This document shows positions 30,719 through 42,581 of a stretch of DNA of 64,000 nt, one piece after another. Both the position numbers and the translations under genes were made by a program. The number at the start of each line of letters is the position of its first letter. Positions within the stretch are counted from its first letter, which is position 1. This stretch comes from Gautieria morchelliformis (taxonomy: Eukaryota > Basidiomycota > Agaricomycetes > Gomphales > Gomphaceae): contig WHVA01000041.1 in assembly GCA_015179125.1 (NCBI GenBank), forward strand, positions 186,001-250,000, given 5' to 3'. Below the pieces are notes generated by a model that saw nothing but the letters and a program-made list of their open reading frames with translations, ran no database searches and was not told the origin of the DNA.

Positions 30719-33294
30719 ATGCAATGCCATTCGTGTGGCTGCATCTTCGTATTCTGCGATCACCCTGCAACATGTGGTAAGTGCATGAAGATTGAAGCAG
30801 CAGGAAACTCAACAATGTGAAGGATGCAGAACAGTATATCCTTGTATGCTAGGTGTCCTGTGCGGCTCTTGCAAAGTCAAAAGTAGTGAGTAGTGTAATA
30901 ATCCATTCAGATACCGTGTTATTCTACTGAACAATCTACCAGCTGGTGATGATGCCAGACAGGTAGAAACTCATTTGGATGTCAGCAGCATTCTCAAGAG
31001 TGTGGTGACTCACCAGTCTGAGGCTTCGCTGCATCGACTCAACCGACAGCCAGCTAAACAGACCTTGAATCAGGGTTTGTTGAATGCCTCACAGGCACGT
31101 GTGTGCAACCAGGCCCTCAAATAACTTAGTCGCACCGAAACAATTGTCTTGACAGGCACATGGTGGATTTTTTTAGATTAAAATATTAAGTGATGCCTTT
31201 AGCAAACGAATTCTATTGCTTAGCGGTTGGGACCGCTATGTTCGTCCCTCCCCTGTGTGCTGACTAAGCCCCTCAAGACGCGTCTGGCACTGATGGGTGG
31301 GAGTCACATGACCGTGTTGACAAGAAAGTGGTGTCGATCTAAGGAATAACTAAGTCAAAAGGGTTCGCTTTTGAGGTAGTCTAGAGTAAACAGTAGTAGT
31401 GAACTCTCAATGAAGAATTGGAGTAAACTATCGAGATCTAAGTTCTGTATATCAAACAAGACTACAGTGACTTCAGGGGTGAACAGTTGATTCTGGATGA
31501 TTTATTCATACATTCGTAGTAGCTACTTATACTATATTAGTGGTAACTACTGGTGTTCGAGATAGGGAGTCGATGGGTTGAAAAACTACTTGTAACTAGA
31601 GGGGTGACTAATTATAGTCATAAAATCATGGGAGTGATGGGGATAGTGTCAGGGTTGTTTAAACTTTGGAATAGAGTCTTGTACCTATTATACAAAGCCC
31701 CTGTCTACATGGTGTCAGGATAGTATGACAGCTGGTCGTGTCATGGAGTCCAATAGAAAATAGAGATTAAATCTGTCCTGCCTAGCATAAATGCTAGGCT
31801 TGGTGATGGGGCCGCTGTTTCTGTGCCTCTTCTGTGGGGCAGCTAATTGAGTACACGTATTATGGATGACATTCTGAAGTCACTCCACAATGTCTGGTGC
31901 TCCTGCGCAGTCTGCATTCCTCTGCGGCGTTTGGTGCCCGCACCTCCTCGGTGCCTGTGGCCTGGTGCCTGTTGACATCATGGCCGATGCCATCAGTCGA
32001 TAGGCGTGCTGTCTCTGATCGGCCACACGTGGTCAACGCCGTATCCCTGTATCTTATCTAATCTGTAGATAAGATAGCTATTCGTGATGTTGTGTATCTG
32101 TCGTCTGTGTCGACATCCGTCATAAGTGTTGTTCCTATTCCTTTTTAGTTGTTTTTCTTTCTTTTCTTTTATTAGCTTCTTTGTACATAGATGACTTGGA
32201 ATAAAATAATTGCATCTATCATAACAGATTTATCCTGCAAATGGGAATAAAGCGTGTGCCGTAACTATATCCTGGCCTCTTTGTCAACATGTATTGATTT
32301 GGCAGACTTGTAGATTCAACACCCAACAGTTAGACATACAGCTACATCGGCTGTCCCTGTAGAGACTGCATTTAGAGCATTTGTAGAGTTACTTTGATCT
32401 GCTTACATGACGCTGCTGGTCAACCCAGATGAAAAGGAAGAACATGACCAAATGACAGTGAGGATCACTCTGTTAGTAATGCCTATTTCTTCTAAATGAA
32501 ACAGTAGTACCAAGTACTAATGAAGTGTTATGGCACAGGGAACATGTGACATTCACTGTCCAGAAGGATAACAGCAGCTCGTATCAGCTCAATGTCACTA
32601 GTGGCTCTATCGGGGCTCTTCACAATCAGCTCAGTCAGACTGATGGGATCTCAAAAAAAGATGCAGCTGGAAAGTCAATCACACTCCAGGTTTATGTGTG
32701 GGAGATTCTTCATAATGCAAAGTGGTCAAGAAAGGTAAGCTGCATTGCTTTAAACCTTCACTTTCTATTCAGATGATTCATTTTTTTTTACTCTAGGGTG
32801 ACGATGACTCTGGTGGATCTAACAAAGAGGATGCTTTGCCACCGTCAAAACATTCAGTTGTTGGAAATAGTTACACACATATTATGAATATACCTTCCAC
32901 CCATAGTACTCGTTTGACCTCTCGACGCTCAGTTACAGCTAGCCATGTCTTAATACCCCTGAAGTACGCTAGCATGTATTGGCAATCCATTGCAGGCCCA
33001 TCACTTTTACCCTCAACACCTGCAGTGCGATATGATGGCTACCCATTTGAACCCATCACTTGGACTATTGATATGTGGGGTACCATTTCACCTATTGAAG
33101 GGTCACCAAAGGAAACTATACTCATTGCAAAGGATTGGCCAGAACATAAATATCAGAGTAAACCATGGGGTGGGTATTTGGGAAGGGGTGTCGAGAAGTA
33201 TGCATTCAAGGTATGCTATTCTATCATAATGATATGTCCAATGTCCATTTACTACCAGGGACAAGTTGGCAGTGGAGATGTTGCAGTATTTCAA
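30719..33294 (+). pseudogene. Remnant of a Cys-rich/alpha-kinase-like host gene
   Basis: Exon 1 (30719-30776) encodes MQCHSCGCIFVFCDHPAT. Intron 30777-30852 (GTAAGT to CTAG) leads to CGVLCGSCKVK; a second intron ends at 30952 and opens SAGDDARQVETHLDVSSILK to ALK before a stop. After an intervening 1.2 kb, a later exon gives HVTFTVQKDNSSSYQLNV and ITLQVYVWEILHNAKWSRK. Intron 32732-32797 (GTAAGC to CTAG) leads to GDDDSGGSNKEDALPPS and on to GGYLGRGVEKYAFK, then another intron (33211-33259). A CxxC N-terminus followed by a segment ending GxGxxK-like resembles Agaricomycete atypical alpha-kinases, but the kinase core is missing. It is cut by Gypsy-2 at about 33295. Family assignment is tentative. 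Confidence 0.5.
31136..32335. other. Insertion of unknown type inside the kinase-like gene
   Basis: Exon-like sequence stops near 31130 and resumes near 32400. Between them lies CTACATGGTGTCAGGATAG at about 31703, resembling a Copia tRNA primer site after an LTR-like end, and AACACCCAACA at about 32320, which resembles an LTR end. A strong hairpin TATCTTATCTAATC/GATAAGATA is near 32050-32074. I could not find a target duplication or coding region. Confidence 0.35.
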
Positions 33295-33296
33295 AT

Positions 33297-35614
33297 CAAC
33301 CCAGTCGCAAGAGCTCGAGGGCTCACGCCATCGACCACGAGACGGCAGAGGCCCTGAACACACAGGTGCAGGCTGCACTGCACCGAAGCATGCTGATGCG
33401 CCACAAGCACGATCAGTGTTACGTATCGAGATTTCCACTAAGTCGGAACTGGAAAGGACAGCGGCTTCAACTTATAGGTTGCGCCCCCAATGAACTATCG
33501 TCCTAGGTATTTCAGAAGTGAGTCAGAATTCGGAAAGTACTGGACCAAAGGTTTGGTCGGAACTTGAGTTGGAACTGAGGTGGGAGGCGGAAGACGGAAG
33601 GCTGAGAGAGACTGAGAATCTTGCTAGACTCGCTGTGCTAAGAACAGGAGATGGAGCAAAGGAAATCAAGTATCGAAGGTGATTATCTGATTGCAGAATA
33701 ACAGACATACATGAGGGGTTTTTATACAAAGTGCAGAACAACAATTAATGGTATGGTACTAAGCAAATTCCGGAGGAAGCGGAAGTCGAGAACAATGTGT
33801 GGGAACTAACTATTGGGAACAATGGGACTACAAGGGGGGGTTCAGGGTAAGGTAGAACAATGGCAAAGAACAAGGGGTCGGGAAAACATACCTGACAACG
33901 AACTACAAGGGTGACCGGATATATGGTTTTGATGAACGATGAAGTGGGTCCGGTTGGTCCGAGTAATAGAGTCGAAAGAACAAGAGAAATGTACAAGGGG
34001 CGGAATGTCGGAAATGTCAGAGGGGCGGAACGTGTGGCGGAACTATTGGAGGGGTGGAAGGGGTTGCGGAACTGAGGGTCGGAAGTCGGAAATGGACGGT
34101 CGTAACAATCAGCTGGCATCGCAGCTTGACAATGCCACCGCCGCCCTAATAGCAATCGGCAAGGAACTCCACCAGGCGGAGGAGATCAGGCTGCAAGACG
34201 CAGCCATGCTGGAGGACGTCCAGAAAGCCCTCCGCCCACGCGGGGAACGTGACACAACTCGTCCGATCTCACGACAGTCCGCAGCCAACGAACGCAGTCA
34301 CAACGCGGAAGACCCGTGCCGAAAGGAGCGGGACCAAGCAGTGAATGCCGCCGCCAGCCGTCCCGGTCGAACAGGACATAAGGTTCAGGAATGAACCTCA
34401 AGAGCAACCGGCTGCCCCAACGGACAGCCATAAGACGATCGAACAGATCATTAGGGAACAGGTCGCCTCAGAGCCTGACTCTGAAACGACGACCGAGAGC
34501 TTAGAGCTCGAAGTCGCACACTGGCGGCGTAAAGAAGCCGCAGCTGTGCGCCGCCACATTCAGGCACTCGAGCTACTAGCGAAGAACGCTGAAGAGACAG
34601 TGGCCCACAGTCACACCACTCAGCTGCCCGAGCAGCTGACGTGGGCCGTACAGGACGCATGGCAGGCGCGTGCAGCCTACAACAGCAGCCTGCGGATCCG
34701 CAACGTGGGACTGACCGGGGACACCAGGCACAAAATGCCCCCAGAACCGAGAGCACAAAATGCTCCCTATCCCGAGCCCGGGGCCTGTCAGGGCATACAA
34801 CAGCCTGCCCCACGTGGCATCACAGCCGTGGGAGCGATCCATGGCCCCAACGGAAGGCCAGGGAATCCCTGACCAGGCCGACATCGTACCAATAGAGCCG
34901 TACGATGGGATCACACAGATGATCCACGTGGCATTAGCAGATGCCGTGGACACAGACCTGGAGAAGTCTGTACTAGCGAAAGCCAGTGTGAAATTGGCTC
35001 ACCCCGAGCCATATGCCGGGGGATCTGACCTCAAAGAGTCTGAAATCTTTGTGGCAGCCATCCTACGATGGCTGAAAATGAATTGCCTCCTAGGGCCAAC
35101 CAGCATAGACATACAGGTCGGCTATGTGGGCACTCGCCTCACCGGCGAAGCCCAGGAGTGGTTCCTTCAAAACGTAGAACACTTCGATCGCCAGGTCCGC
35201 AGCTGGATGCTGGAAACTGTGATGCAAGGCCTTCGAAAAAGGTTCCTGCACACACTGACGTACCATCACGCATCAAATAAATTCAACGCGGTCATGCAGG
35301 GCATGAAAACCGTTCAGGAAATGCTGAACGAGCTCACGAAATACGCGGCATGTATGATACAGCCGCCAGACGATTACATGTTCCGGAGACGGTTCGTGTC
35401 GGCGCTGCGCAATGAAGTCCTCAAAAAGGGCTATAATGCCGAGAGCAGCTCAATAGAGCAACTCTTTGAGATAGCCCGGATGATCGAGGAGGCATCCCGA
35501 TACAACATGGGGATGCGCCGCGCAGAAAGCGCAGCAGCAACGGCAAGCACTGCCTGGCTCACAGGGAGCAAGCCATTGACACAAACGGGCCTGACCAGGC
35601 CCAGCCTGTTCTGA
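33297..35614 (+). pseudogene. gag: Gypsy-2 Gag
   Basis: The N-terminal coiled coil (TAEALNTQVQAALHRSML, then ASQLDNATAALIAIGKEL after the LTR-B insertion; the 696-base insertion keeps the frame) is followed by frame changes near 34390 and 34870. From about 34850 a long frame encodes the gag core: LAHPEPYAGGSDLKESE, ILRWLKMNCLLGP, YVGTRLTGEAQEWF, ending at 35614. The CCHC knuckle CFECGQPGHKRVEC follows near 35779 in another frame. It would form the particle shell. Several frameshifts make it dead. Confidence 0.82.
33417..34107 (-). mobile_element. Solo LTR-B in Gypsy-2 gag
   Basis: TGTTACGTATCGAG to GGTCGTAACA, 691 bases, flanked by ATCAG at 33412-33416 and 34108-34112. This is the cleanest LTR-B copy. 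A minus-strand TATAAAA lies near 33722. Confidence 0.95.
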
Positions 35615-35774
35615 AGAAGCGGAACAGGACAACGGCTGCCGCCCCCACGCCCAGCACAAGCTGGACGCCCGCCTGAAGCTAAACAGCCTCAAGTATCAGG
35701 GTCGTCCCCGTGACCTGCCCCACCGGCGAAAGCGTCAGGCCGACCTAACGATTGGCCCAGCAGCGGCCAAAGCA

Positions 35775-36634
35775 GCACCACGTGCTTTGAATGTGGCCAA
35801 CCTGGCCACAAGAGGGTGGAATGCCCCCAGCTTAAGTCCAGTATCAGGACAGCGGCCGCGAGGCACGAAGAGGAGACCGAAGATCCGGAGACGGATCTCG
35901 GTCAAAATTCTCTCCATCAAATTGATGAAGAGGGGGAGGGTGATCCCCAACCCAACGACACTCCGGACAACGGAGACGCGCCTGCTGAAAAGTGGGACCC
36001 CGAGCCGTCCCAATACTATGAATGGGACGAGGAGGTGGAATACCCCACCTACAGGTCCAGCGCGATCAGATTCGTGCCAGAGGACGAAACCGCCATGAAA
36101 GTCATGGCGGCACGCACGTCGGTCACGCCAGACAAGGCGGCCGAGCCGGTGTTTCACCACCGAAGCAAACACAGGACGCGGCCAATGCGCCCACGCAGTG
36201 AGAACTGTACCTATCGGGGTACTGGGAAAAACGGCGTAAAAGCACACTGCCTGCTATATAGCGGCAGCGAAGGGGTACTGCTATCCCCCGAATTCACACG
36301 AGCTACAGGGATGAAGACATTCTCCCTGGAGCAGCCAATCGCACTGCAGCTAGCCTGCATAGGCAGCCGTTCCACGATCAACTATGGAACGAACACAACC
36401 ATCAAATTTGGTCGTGAGACATACGACAAATATTATGACGCTATCTTAGGGACACCGTTCCTAAGGAGATTCGGCATAACCCTGGACTTCTTGAGCTCAG
36501 GGACGATCCGCAAGGGGAATGAAGTGATCCCCACGGGCAAGGTCTTGTACGATGATGACGGATCGACGGACGAGGACAAGGGGCCATGGGTGAGCAGGAT
36601 CACCCGGGCACCAAAGCCTAACCTGGCTCATTGA
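35775..36634 (+). pseudogene. pol: Gypsy-2 zinc knuckle and aspartic protease
   Basis: It begins with CFECGQPGHKRVEC, passes an acidic linker, then has the retropepsin region AHCLLYSGSEGVLLSPEF and YDAILGTPFLRRFGITLD, ending at TGA 36634. The catalytic Asp of the expected LLDSGS is Tyr here (LLYSGS), so the protease would be inactive. The flap and second hydrophobic strand are otherwise preserved. Confidence 0.8.
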
Positions 36635-36649
36635 AGCCAGGAGGACAAG

Positions 36650-38668
36650 TTGCGGGACGACTCATCCTCGAACGCACCCTACAACCGTAGGGAGAGGCGC
36701 TCTCACCTAATGGTGAAAGCGATGGGGAAGAGGAAAGCGGTTCCGCGCGCCGCGGGACCTAATAGACGCCCACAGCGCCTAATGGCTTCTAAGCCAACCA
36801 CCACCATCATCCTCACGGATGATGACCTTCCTCGCCTCCGCGAGGAATGGATGGAACGAATCACTGACTTAGTCAGTGGAATTCCATTAGAACTCCCGCC
36901 ACTACGGGAGATCAACCACGAGATCAACCTCATCGATCCCAACAAGCACATGCGGTATCGACTACCGAAATGCCCCGAACACTTCCGAGAGGAACTGTCG
37001 GCTAAAATAGAACAATACACCACTGCAAAGTGGTGGATTCCAGCAGTCACGCAGCAGGCCATGCCCATGCTGTGTGTGCCGAAGAAGAACAGTACATTGC
37101 GAACCGTCTTCGATCTGCGCCAGCAGAACGAGAACACGGTGAAGGACATCACGCCCTTCCCGGATCAAGATATCATTCGCAGCGACATGGCTCGCTGTCG
37201 ATATCGAACAAAACTCGATATGTCAGAGGCATACGAGCAGATCCGGATCCATCCGGATCACGTAGCAAAGACTGCCTTTGCCACGATCCTTGGCACCTTC
37301 AGGAGCCAGGTGATACAGATGGGGGACTGTAACGCCCCATCAACATTCCAACGGCTGATGACAGCCATTTTCCGCCACTGCATAGGTCGCTTCGTCCATG
37401 TATACATGGACGACATCTTCATATTCTCGCTCTCAATACAAGAGCATGAAGAGCACCTCTATATCGTCTTTGATAGACTGAGGAAGAATCACCTTTTTCT
37501 GAACAAGAAAAAGGTGGACCTCTATTCCATCCGAATGGAGTGTCTCGGCCATATCATCGATGGCTGAGGGGTACATGCTGACGAGGACAAGATGCAACAC
37601 ATCCGCGAGTGGCGTAGGCCACAGACGTTCAACGACGTCCAGTGTTTCCTCGGGCTGGTACAGTATCTGGCACACTACATGCCAGATGTTAGCGCATATA
37701 CCACCCCACTATCGGGCTGTGCGGGTAATAACCGTCTATTCAAATGGACTCCACTACTAGACAAATGCTGGCAAAGCATTAAGGCGTTGGCCTGTAAGGC
37801 CCCGATCCTGCGTCCAGTAGACGCAAGGTGCCCAGAGCCGATCTGGGTGATCAGCAACGGGTCAAAAGCCGGTGTCGGTGTGGTCTACGGCCAAGGTCCT
37901 GACTGGAAAACCTGTTGACCTGCCGGCTTCTTGTCAAAGAAGTTCAGCATTGCTCAGCAACACTACCGGACTCACGAGCATGAGACAATTGCGGTGCTCG
38001 AGGCTCTCATGAAATGGGAGGACAAACTGCTGGGGCGAAGGTTCACCCTTGTCACAGCCCACAAAGGGCTCGAGTACTTCGAGACCCAGAAGAGCCTATC
38101 TGACCGCCAGGTCACATGGTGGGAGTTTCTCTCCTGGTTCAATTTCAACACCGTTCATGTTGACGGTGTAGAGAACAAGGTAGCGGATTGCCTGTCGCGC
38201 TACTACGAGAACGACACGAGTGATGACAATCACCCGGACCACGTCTTCGTGAACGCAGATGCACGTTTAGACCCGGATGGTGAGTTATTGCCCACCGACC
38301 GGTATATCGAGCTGTGAACAGCGGTGACAAGACACTCTAAATGCCTCGCTGAGAAGACAGAGGCGAGAGTAACGGAATCCGCCGCATTTAACGAGGGCTC
38401 ACCAGAGCCCGCGAATGTTGCCGCATCATGCGACGACAATGACGATGACATCAGAGTCATCGCCGCAGGAAATGACGGCGCACCCCTGCGCCGGGTCGTC
38501 GAGCAAGGCGTAGACCTGTCTAAGGTCCTACGAGATGCGTACCACAGGGACGCCATGTTCACAAAGATCATGGCGCACCTGGACACGCACCCAAGATTCA
38601 GGATCCGGGATGGGCTGATCTGGACTAAGAACCAGCTCAAAAGAGACTTCAAGGGGGAAGGAAGCTGA
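36650..38668 (+). pseudogene. pol: Gypsy-2 reverse transcriptase and RNase H
   Basis: RT segments: MPMLCVPKKNSTLRTVFDLR, TKLDMSEAYEQIRIHP, QMGDCNAPSTFQRLM and an intact YMDD (VYMDDIFIF near 37400). A TGA at 37565-37567 ends this frame. Connection and RNase H continue: FLGLVQYLAHYMPD, WVISNGSKAGVGVVYG and FLSKKFSIAQQHYRTHEHET. In RNase H the expected first Asp reads Asn (ISNGS) and the expected Asp of VTDHKGLEYF reads Ala. Further TGA codons lie at 37916-37918 and 38315-38317. Each is one C-to-T step from CGA Arg, the CpG decay pattern. Confidence 0.85.
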
Positions 38669-39546
38669 TCGAAATCATCATTGATCGGGCACATCAGATA
38701 GTCGGCCACTACGGCCATCTGAAGACTTTGAACTACATTCAAAGATCATATTGGTGGCCGGTCATATTGGTGGCCGGGCATGAGCCCAGACATAGAAGTG
38801 TTCTGCACATCATGCGCGAGGTGTCAGATGACGAAAACCGGACCACAATGGCCCAAAGGCCTACTACACACCCTACCCATTCTGGATAGGCCGTGGCAGT
38901 TGATTGGCATCAACTTCATGGGGCCCCTGCCCAAATCCAATGGCTGTGACTACCTGATGGTAGTCATCGACCGACTAACGTCGCTTGTACACCTTGTACC
39001 AACCACGACGAGCGTGTCAGCCAAGGGAATAGCCTGGCTGTTTCTGAAGGAGGTCATTTGACTCCATGGAGTTCCTGACTCCATCGTCTTGGACAGAGAC
39101 TCGAAGTTCACGTCGATCTTCTGGTGTGAACTACAGCAACTCATGGGGACTAAGCTCCTCATGTTAACTGCCTTCCATCCCCAAACGGATGGAGCCACCG
39201 AGCGGGCAAACCGCTCGATCGGCCAGATATTGCATGCGGTCGTCAGAGACAATCAGAAGGATTGGGCATTGAAATGCCCAATGGTTGAGGTTGCCATCAA
39301 CAGCAACGTCAGCGTGACCACAGGGTTCGCACCTTTCGAGCTGAACCATGGCTATATGCCATGGATAGACCTCCCCATAGCCGTGGACACCCCGTTCAAG
39401 GGGGTAGCCCGGTTCGCACATCAGGCAAAATGGAACCTGATGGCAGCACACGATGCAATCATAGAGCATCGAGTGACGCAAATGTTTCATGCAAACAAGA
39501 AATGTATGGCGAGCGACAGGTACACGGCAAACGACCGCCCAACTTA
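38669..39546 (+). pseudogene. pol: Gypsy-2 integrase, truncated
   Basis: The zinc-domain part has HQIVGHYGHLKTLNYIQRSY and CTSCARCQMTKTGPQ. A 16-bp direct duplication TCATATTGGTGGCCGG (38746-38761, 38762-38777) shifts the frame. The catalytic core shows IGINFMGPLP, where the minus-strand copy has IGIDF, so the first catalytic Asp is lost (GAC to AAC). A TGA follows at 39059-39061. The second Asp (DRDSKF) and Glu (GATERANRS) remain. The copy ends at TANDR, joined to Helitron sequence. Confidence 0.85.
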
Positions 39547-39957
39547 AATATCCTGTACATTTTTTTTGATATTTTTTCGCAAATAGACATCAACAAATCT
39601 AACTTGCTAACCTCAATAACAGCCAACTTAAATATCCTGTACATTTTTCTGACATTTTTTCACAAATAAATTATCCTGACTTTGCTAAAGTTAATGACAA
39701 CTTCTGTTTTAATGTAGTATGTTTTAGTTGATCTTTTTTTGAAAAATAAATATAGATATCAATGAATTATCCTGACTTTGCTAAAATTAATAACACCTTC
39801 AGCTTAAATGTACTGTACATTTTGACATTTTTTCAACAGGTAGATATCAATAAATTATCCTGACTTTGCTAAAATTAATGACAACAGCTGCTTAAATGTG
39901 GTTTCTTTTGCTATTTTATATGTCACAAAATAGATACTGATACATGTCGCTGATATG

Positions 39958-40370
39958 TGTGAGGACATGTTACATGTGGGGACATGCTACCTGTGAGAAC
40001 ATGTTACGTGTGAGGACACACTACCTGTGGGGACACGTTACATGTGAGGACATATTACGTGTGGGACATGTTATGTGTGGGGAGTTATGTGTGGGGACAC
40101 GTTACGTGTGGGGACATGCTACCAGTGAGGACATGTTACGTGTGAGGACACGCTACCTGTGAGGACACGTTACGTGTGAGGACACACTGCCTGTGGGGAC
40201 ACGTTACGTGTTACGTGTGAGGACACATTACGTGTGGGGACACACTACCAGTGGGGACACACTACCGGTGGGGACACGTTACATGTGGGGACACACTATA
40301 TGTGGGTACTCGCTACCTGTGAGGACATGTTACGTGTGAGGACACATTATGTGTGAGGACATGCTATCCA
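39958..40370 (+). repeat. 17-bp minisatellite of H5
   Basis: Same unit as in H3 (GAGGACACGCTACCTGT type, many units reading GTTACGTGT), about 24 repeats with small indels. Confidence 0.9.
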
Positions 40371-40384
40371 ACTGCACTTTGGGT

Positions 40385-40699
40385 CTTCCCCCATTTCTGA
40401 TTTTGGTATTGTTTCTGGTTCTGTGAGAGTGTCACCGGAGGATCAGCTGGGATATCGATATAACCACATTGTCAACATTTAGGATCCCCAAGATCACTAT
40501 TGGATCTATTTCACAATGTGCAAGCTTTGAAACCTGTAGAGTATGACAATAGGCGCAATCTTATAATCTCTGATGATTCAGTCAAGACTATTACCACTTT
40601 CATGTCTAGAGTCACTGGGAAGGCCATCCCAGAGGTCAAGAGGGAGGTCTACATATTCGGCTGTTCCAGGGGGGCATACATGATTCATGATAATACATG
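40385..40699 (+). pseudogene. Possible captured gene fragment in H5
   Basis: Homologue of 23655-23964: VRVSPEDQLGYRYNHIVN then stop, and in the second frame DDSVKTITTFMSRVTG and FGCSRGAYMIHD. Same break structure as H3, so the fragment was already non-coding, or is spliced in a way I cannot see, when the two units separated. Confidence 0.45.
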
Positions 40700-40841
40700 A
40701 ACGGGGATATAATTTGCATGATGCTTTTTATTTGCCACAATGCACTTGACCTTACTGATTCACTTGACCTTACTGATGTGTTTGACCTTACCGAGGCATT
40801 TGACCTACACCCCCGCGCGAAGTGCGGGTACCCACCTAGTA

Positions 40842-41440
40842 AGATAGGGGACACCAGGAACCAACCACCCTGACATAAGCGAGCGCCTAGATCACGTGAT
40901 GCACCAAATCGAAAGACTTGGATCTCAATTTTTCAAAAAGTGTGCCAGATAATTCAATTTTGATATAGAGAAGTGCAAATTTTGTATCTAATTACTATAC
41001 TTTTGATTGACTTGCTAATATGTTACTGGGCAAGGGACTCTGCGCATGTTCGACCAATTCGCTGTGTCACGTGGCACGTGACCTCCCAGAATGGCCATCC
41101 ATCACTAAGCGCCAACGGCCAAGCGCTGAGAAAGATGACAAATCATGTCATGTGACGCGCCAAATGTTGCAGTTGGAAAATACAAAATGTGTCCCACGGT
41201 TCCAAAACACAAAATAAAGTATTTGGAAAAAGTTTCTTAGTCTGTATATAACTCAGCTACCCTGCATTATTTAGCTAAACCCTTTCCTACAAATTCAAAC
41301 TAGACATATTGAGAGAAACTCTTAGGACTCAAATAAGTCAGAACTTAATGCATGTAGGTGGAATTGAGGATGTTGGAAGGCGGCTGCTACTGGCCTGCTC
41401 ACTTATGTAAAGGGTGGTTGGTTCCTGGTGTCCCCTATCT
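40842..41440. mobile_element. TA-flanked inverted-repeat element (mariner-like MITE)
   Basis: A perfect 30-base terminal inverted repeat begins AGATAGGGGACACCAGG and is mirrored at 41411-41440; with mismatches it extends to about 44 bases. TA dinucleotides flank both ends (40840-40841 and 41441-41442). 599 bases with no transposase. The left TA adjoins the CTAG of H5, the right adjoins the Copia-1 LTR. Confidence 0.88.
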
Positions 41441-41687
41441 TATAGATAGATTATTCCACAGTCTCATTGTTATATTCTTCCATTGTTCGCTAGCCTATAA
41501 AGTAGTTAGCTAGTGAGTCCTATTCCTCAGTTGTTTGCAATCTGAGCAAACACTGAGGTAAGACATTTATTACGAGCCTTGTGTCCATTACTTATCTATA
41601 CGCTTGTAGGTTTCATCATATAGGTAATAAAACAGTTGTTTGCAATCCAAGCAAACACTGAGGTTTCATCGTATAGTTATTGTTACA
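41441..41687 (+). repeat. Left LTR remnant of Copia-1
   Basis: Matches the right LTR from ATAGATAGATTATTCC to GTTACA. The hairpin-forming block TTGTTTGCAATCTGAGCAAACA occurs twice inside (about 41531 and 41633). Confidence 0.9.
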
Positions 41688-41701
41688 GGTTATTGGGCCC
41701 C
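41688..41701 (+). other. Copia-1 primer-binding site
   Basis: GGTTATTGGGCCCC immediately follows the LTR end TTACA. The same sequence follows the Copia-2 LTR at 50170, and a similar one follows LTR-D. The tRNA was not identified. Confidence 0.75.
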
Positions 41702-41735
41702 CGCTCCCTACTCTCAATAAACATTCCTTGCTCCA

Positions 41736-42581
41736 ATGTCCACCACAGCACTCACCACCACAGACCTCCTCCCGTCCTCCGTGCCCAAGCTCATGTCGAC
41801 CGGCCTAAACTGGACAGTGTTCGCCATGCGCTTCCAGGATGTGATCAAGGCAAAAGGATTGTGGGGATACTTCGACGGCACTTCTGTTCGCCCCACCCTC
41901 AGTGCCACTCCCACCGCCGAAGAGGAAGCTGCACTTACCCTGTGGATCAAGGAAGACTGCTCTGCCAAAGCCCTCCTCACCCATCGCATCCCCAACTCGA
42001 CCCTAATCCATATCCATGGAAAGTCGTCCCTGAAGGAACAGTGGGACCTTATTTCGAAGGAATTTTCTTCAAAAGGTGCCTTTGCACAGGCTGACCTGCG
42101 TACTCAGTTCATGGAGTCCAAGTGTCCTGAAAAAGGAAATGTACGTAAGTTCCTGGACAACCTGTGAGTAAAAAAGGAGGAGCTGGCCACCTACGGCGTC
42201 ATCATTGAGGAGAAGGACTATCGCTCCACCATCATAAAATCCCTTTCGCCCCACCTCTCTGCCTTCGCTTCGAATCTACTTGCTGGGGCAAGACTATACA
42301 GCACCTCGAAAACCATAGATCCGGATGAACTTATCTCCTTGGTCTCTGAAGAGTATGAACGACAGGCGGCACAGAGATTGTGCCGAAGTGGTGGCAACAA
42401 GGGAAATGATAAAGATGAGGCTATGTCTGTCACACAAAGCGGAAAAGGGAAACACACCGAATGCAAGCCACGCGGTGTCTGCTGGAATTGCGGCGATAAG
42501 GGACATTTCAAGGACAAATGTCCCAAACCTGCGAAGACGTCGAACACGAGTACGGCTCAGAGCAGCCAGCGGCACAGCTAA
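41736..42581 (+). pseudogene. gag: Copia-1 Gag
   Basis: From ATG 41736: LPSSVPKLMSTGLNWTVFAM, the UBN2 gag core (AKALLTHRIPNSTLIHIHG, LKEQWDLISKEF), then TGA at 42165-42167 where Copia-2 reads a sense codon. The same frame continues VKKEELATYGVI and LYSTSKTIDPDELISLVS to the CCHC knuckle CWNCGDKGHFKDKC (near 42480), ending at 42581. Protease continues in another frame, so a 1-base loss lies near 42540-42585. The protein would coat element RNA. Confidence 0.9.

Larger units (their letters stand above)
33295..39540 (+). mobile_element. Gypsy-2, plus-strand copy (degenerate, both ends truncated)
   Basis: Remains of gag, protease, RT, RNase H and integrase lie in order on the plus strand, with many stops and frameshifts. 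It starts inside gag, directly against the host gene exon, and ends inside the integrase at TANDR, directly against Helitron H5 sequence. No LTR of its own is found. A solo LTR-B (33417-34107) sits in gag. Confidence 0.85.
39541..40839 (+). mobile_element. Helitron unit H5 (3' part)
   Basis: It matches the second half of H3: the TTTTTTCGCAAATAGACATCAA repeats of about 95 bases, a 17-bp minisatellite, the gene-like fragment and TTGACCTTACTGA repeats, ending with hairpin CCCGCGCGAAGTGCGGG and CTAG at 40836-40839. The 5' end is missing; Gypsy-2 integrase adjoins at 39540. Confidence 0.88.

Noticed and set aside
41020-41217. Small open frames inside the TA-flanked element
   Set aside because: Under 70 codons, with no motif, and inside a 599-bp inverted-repeat element too short for a transposase.
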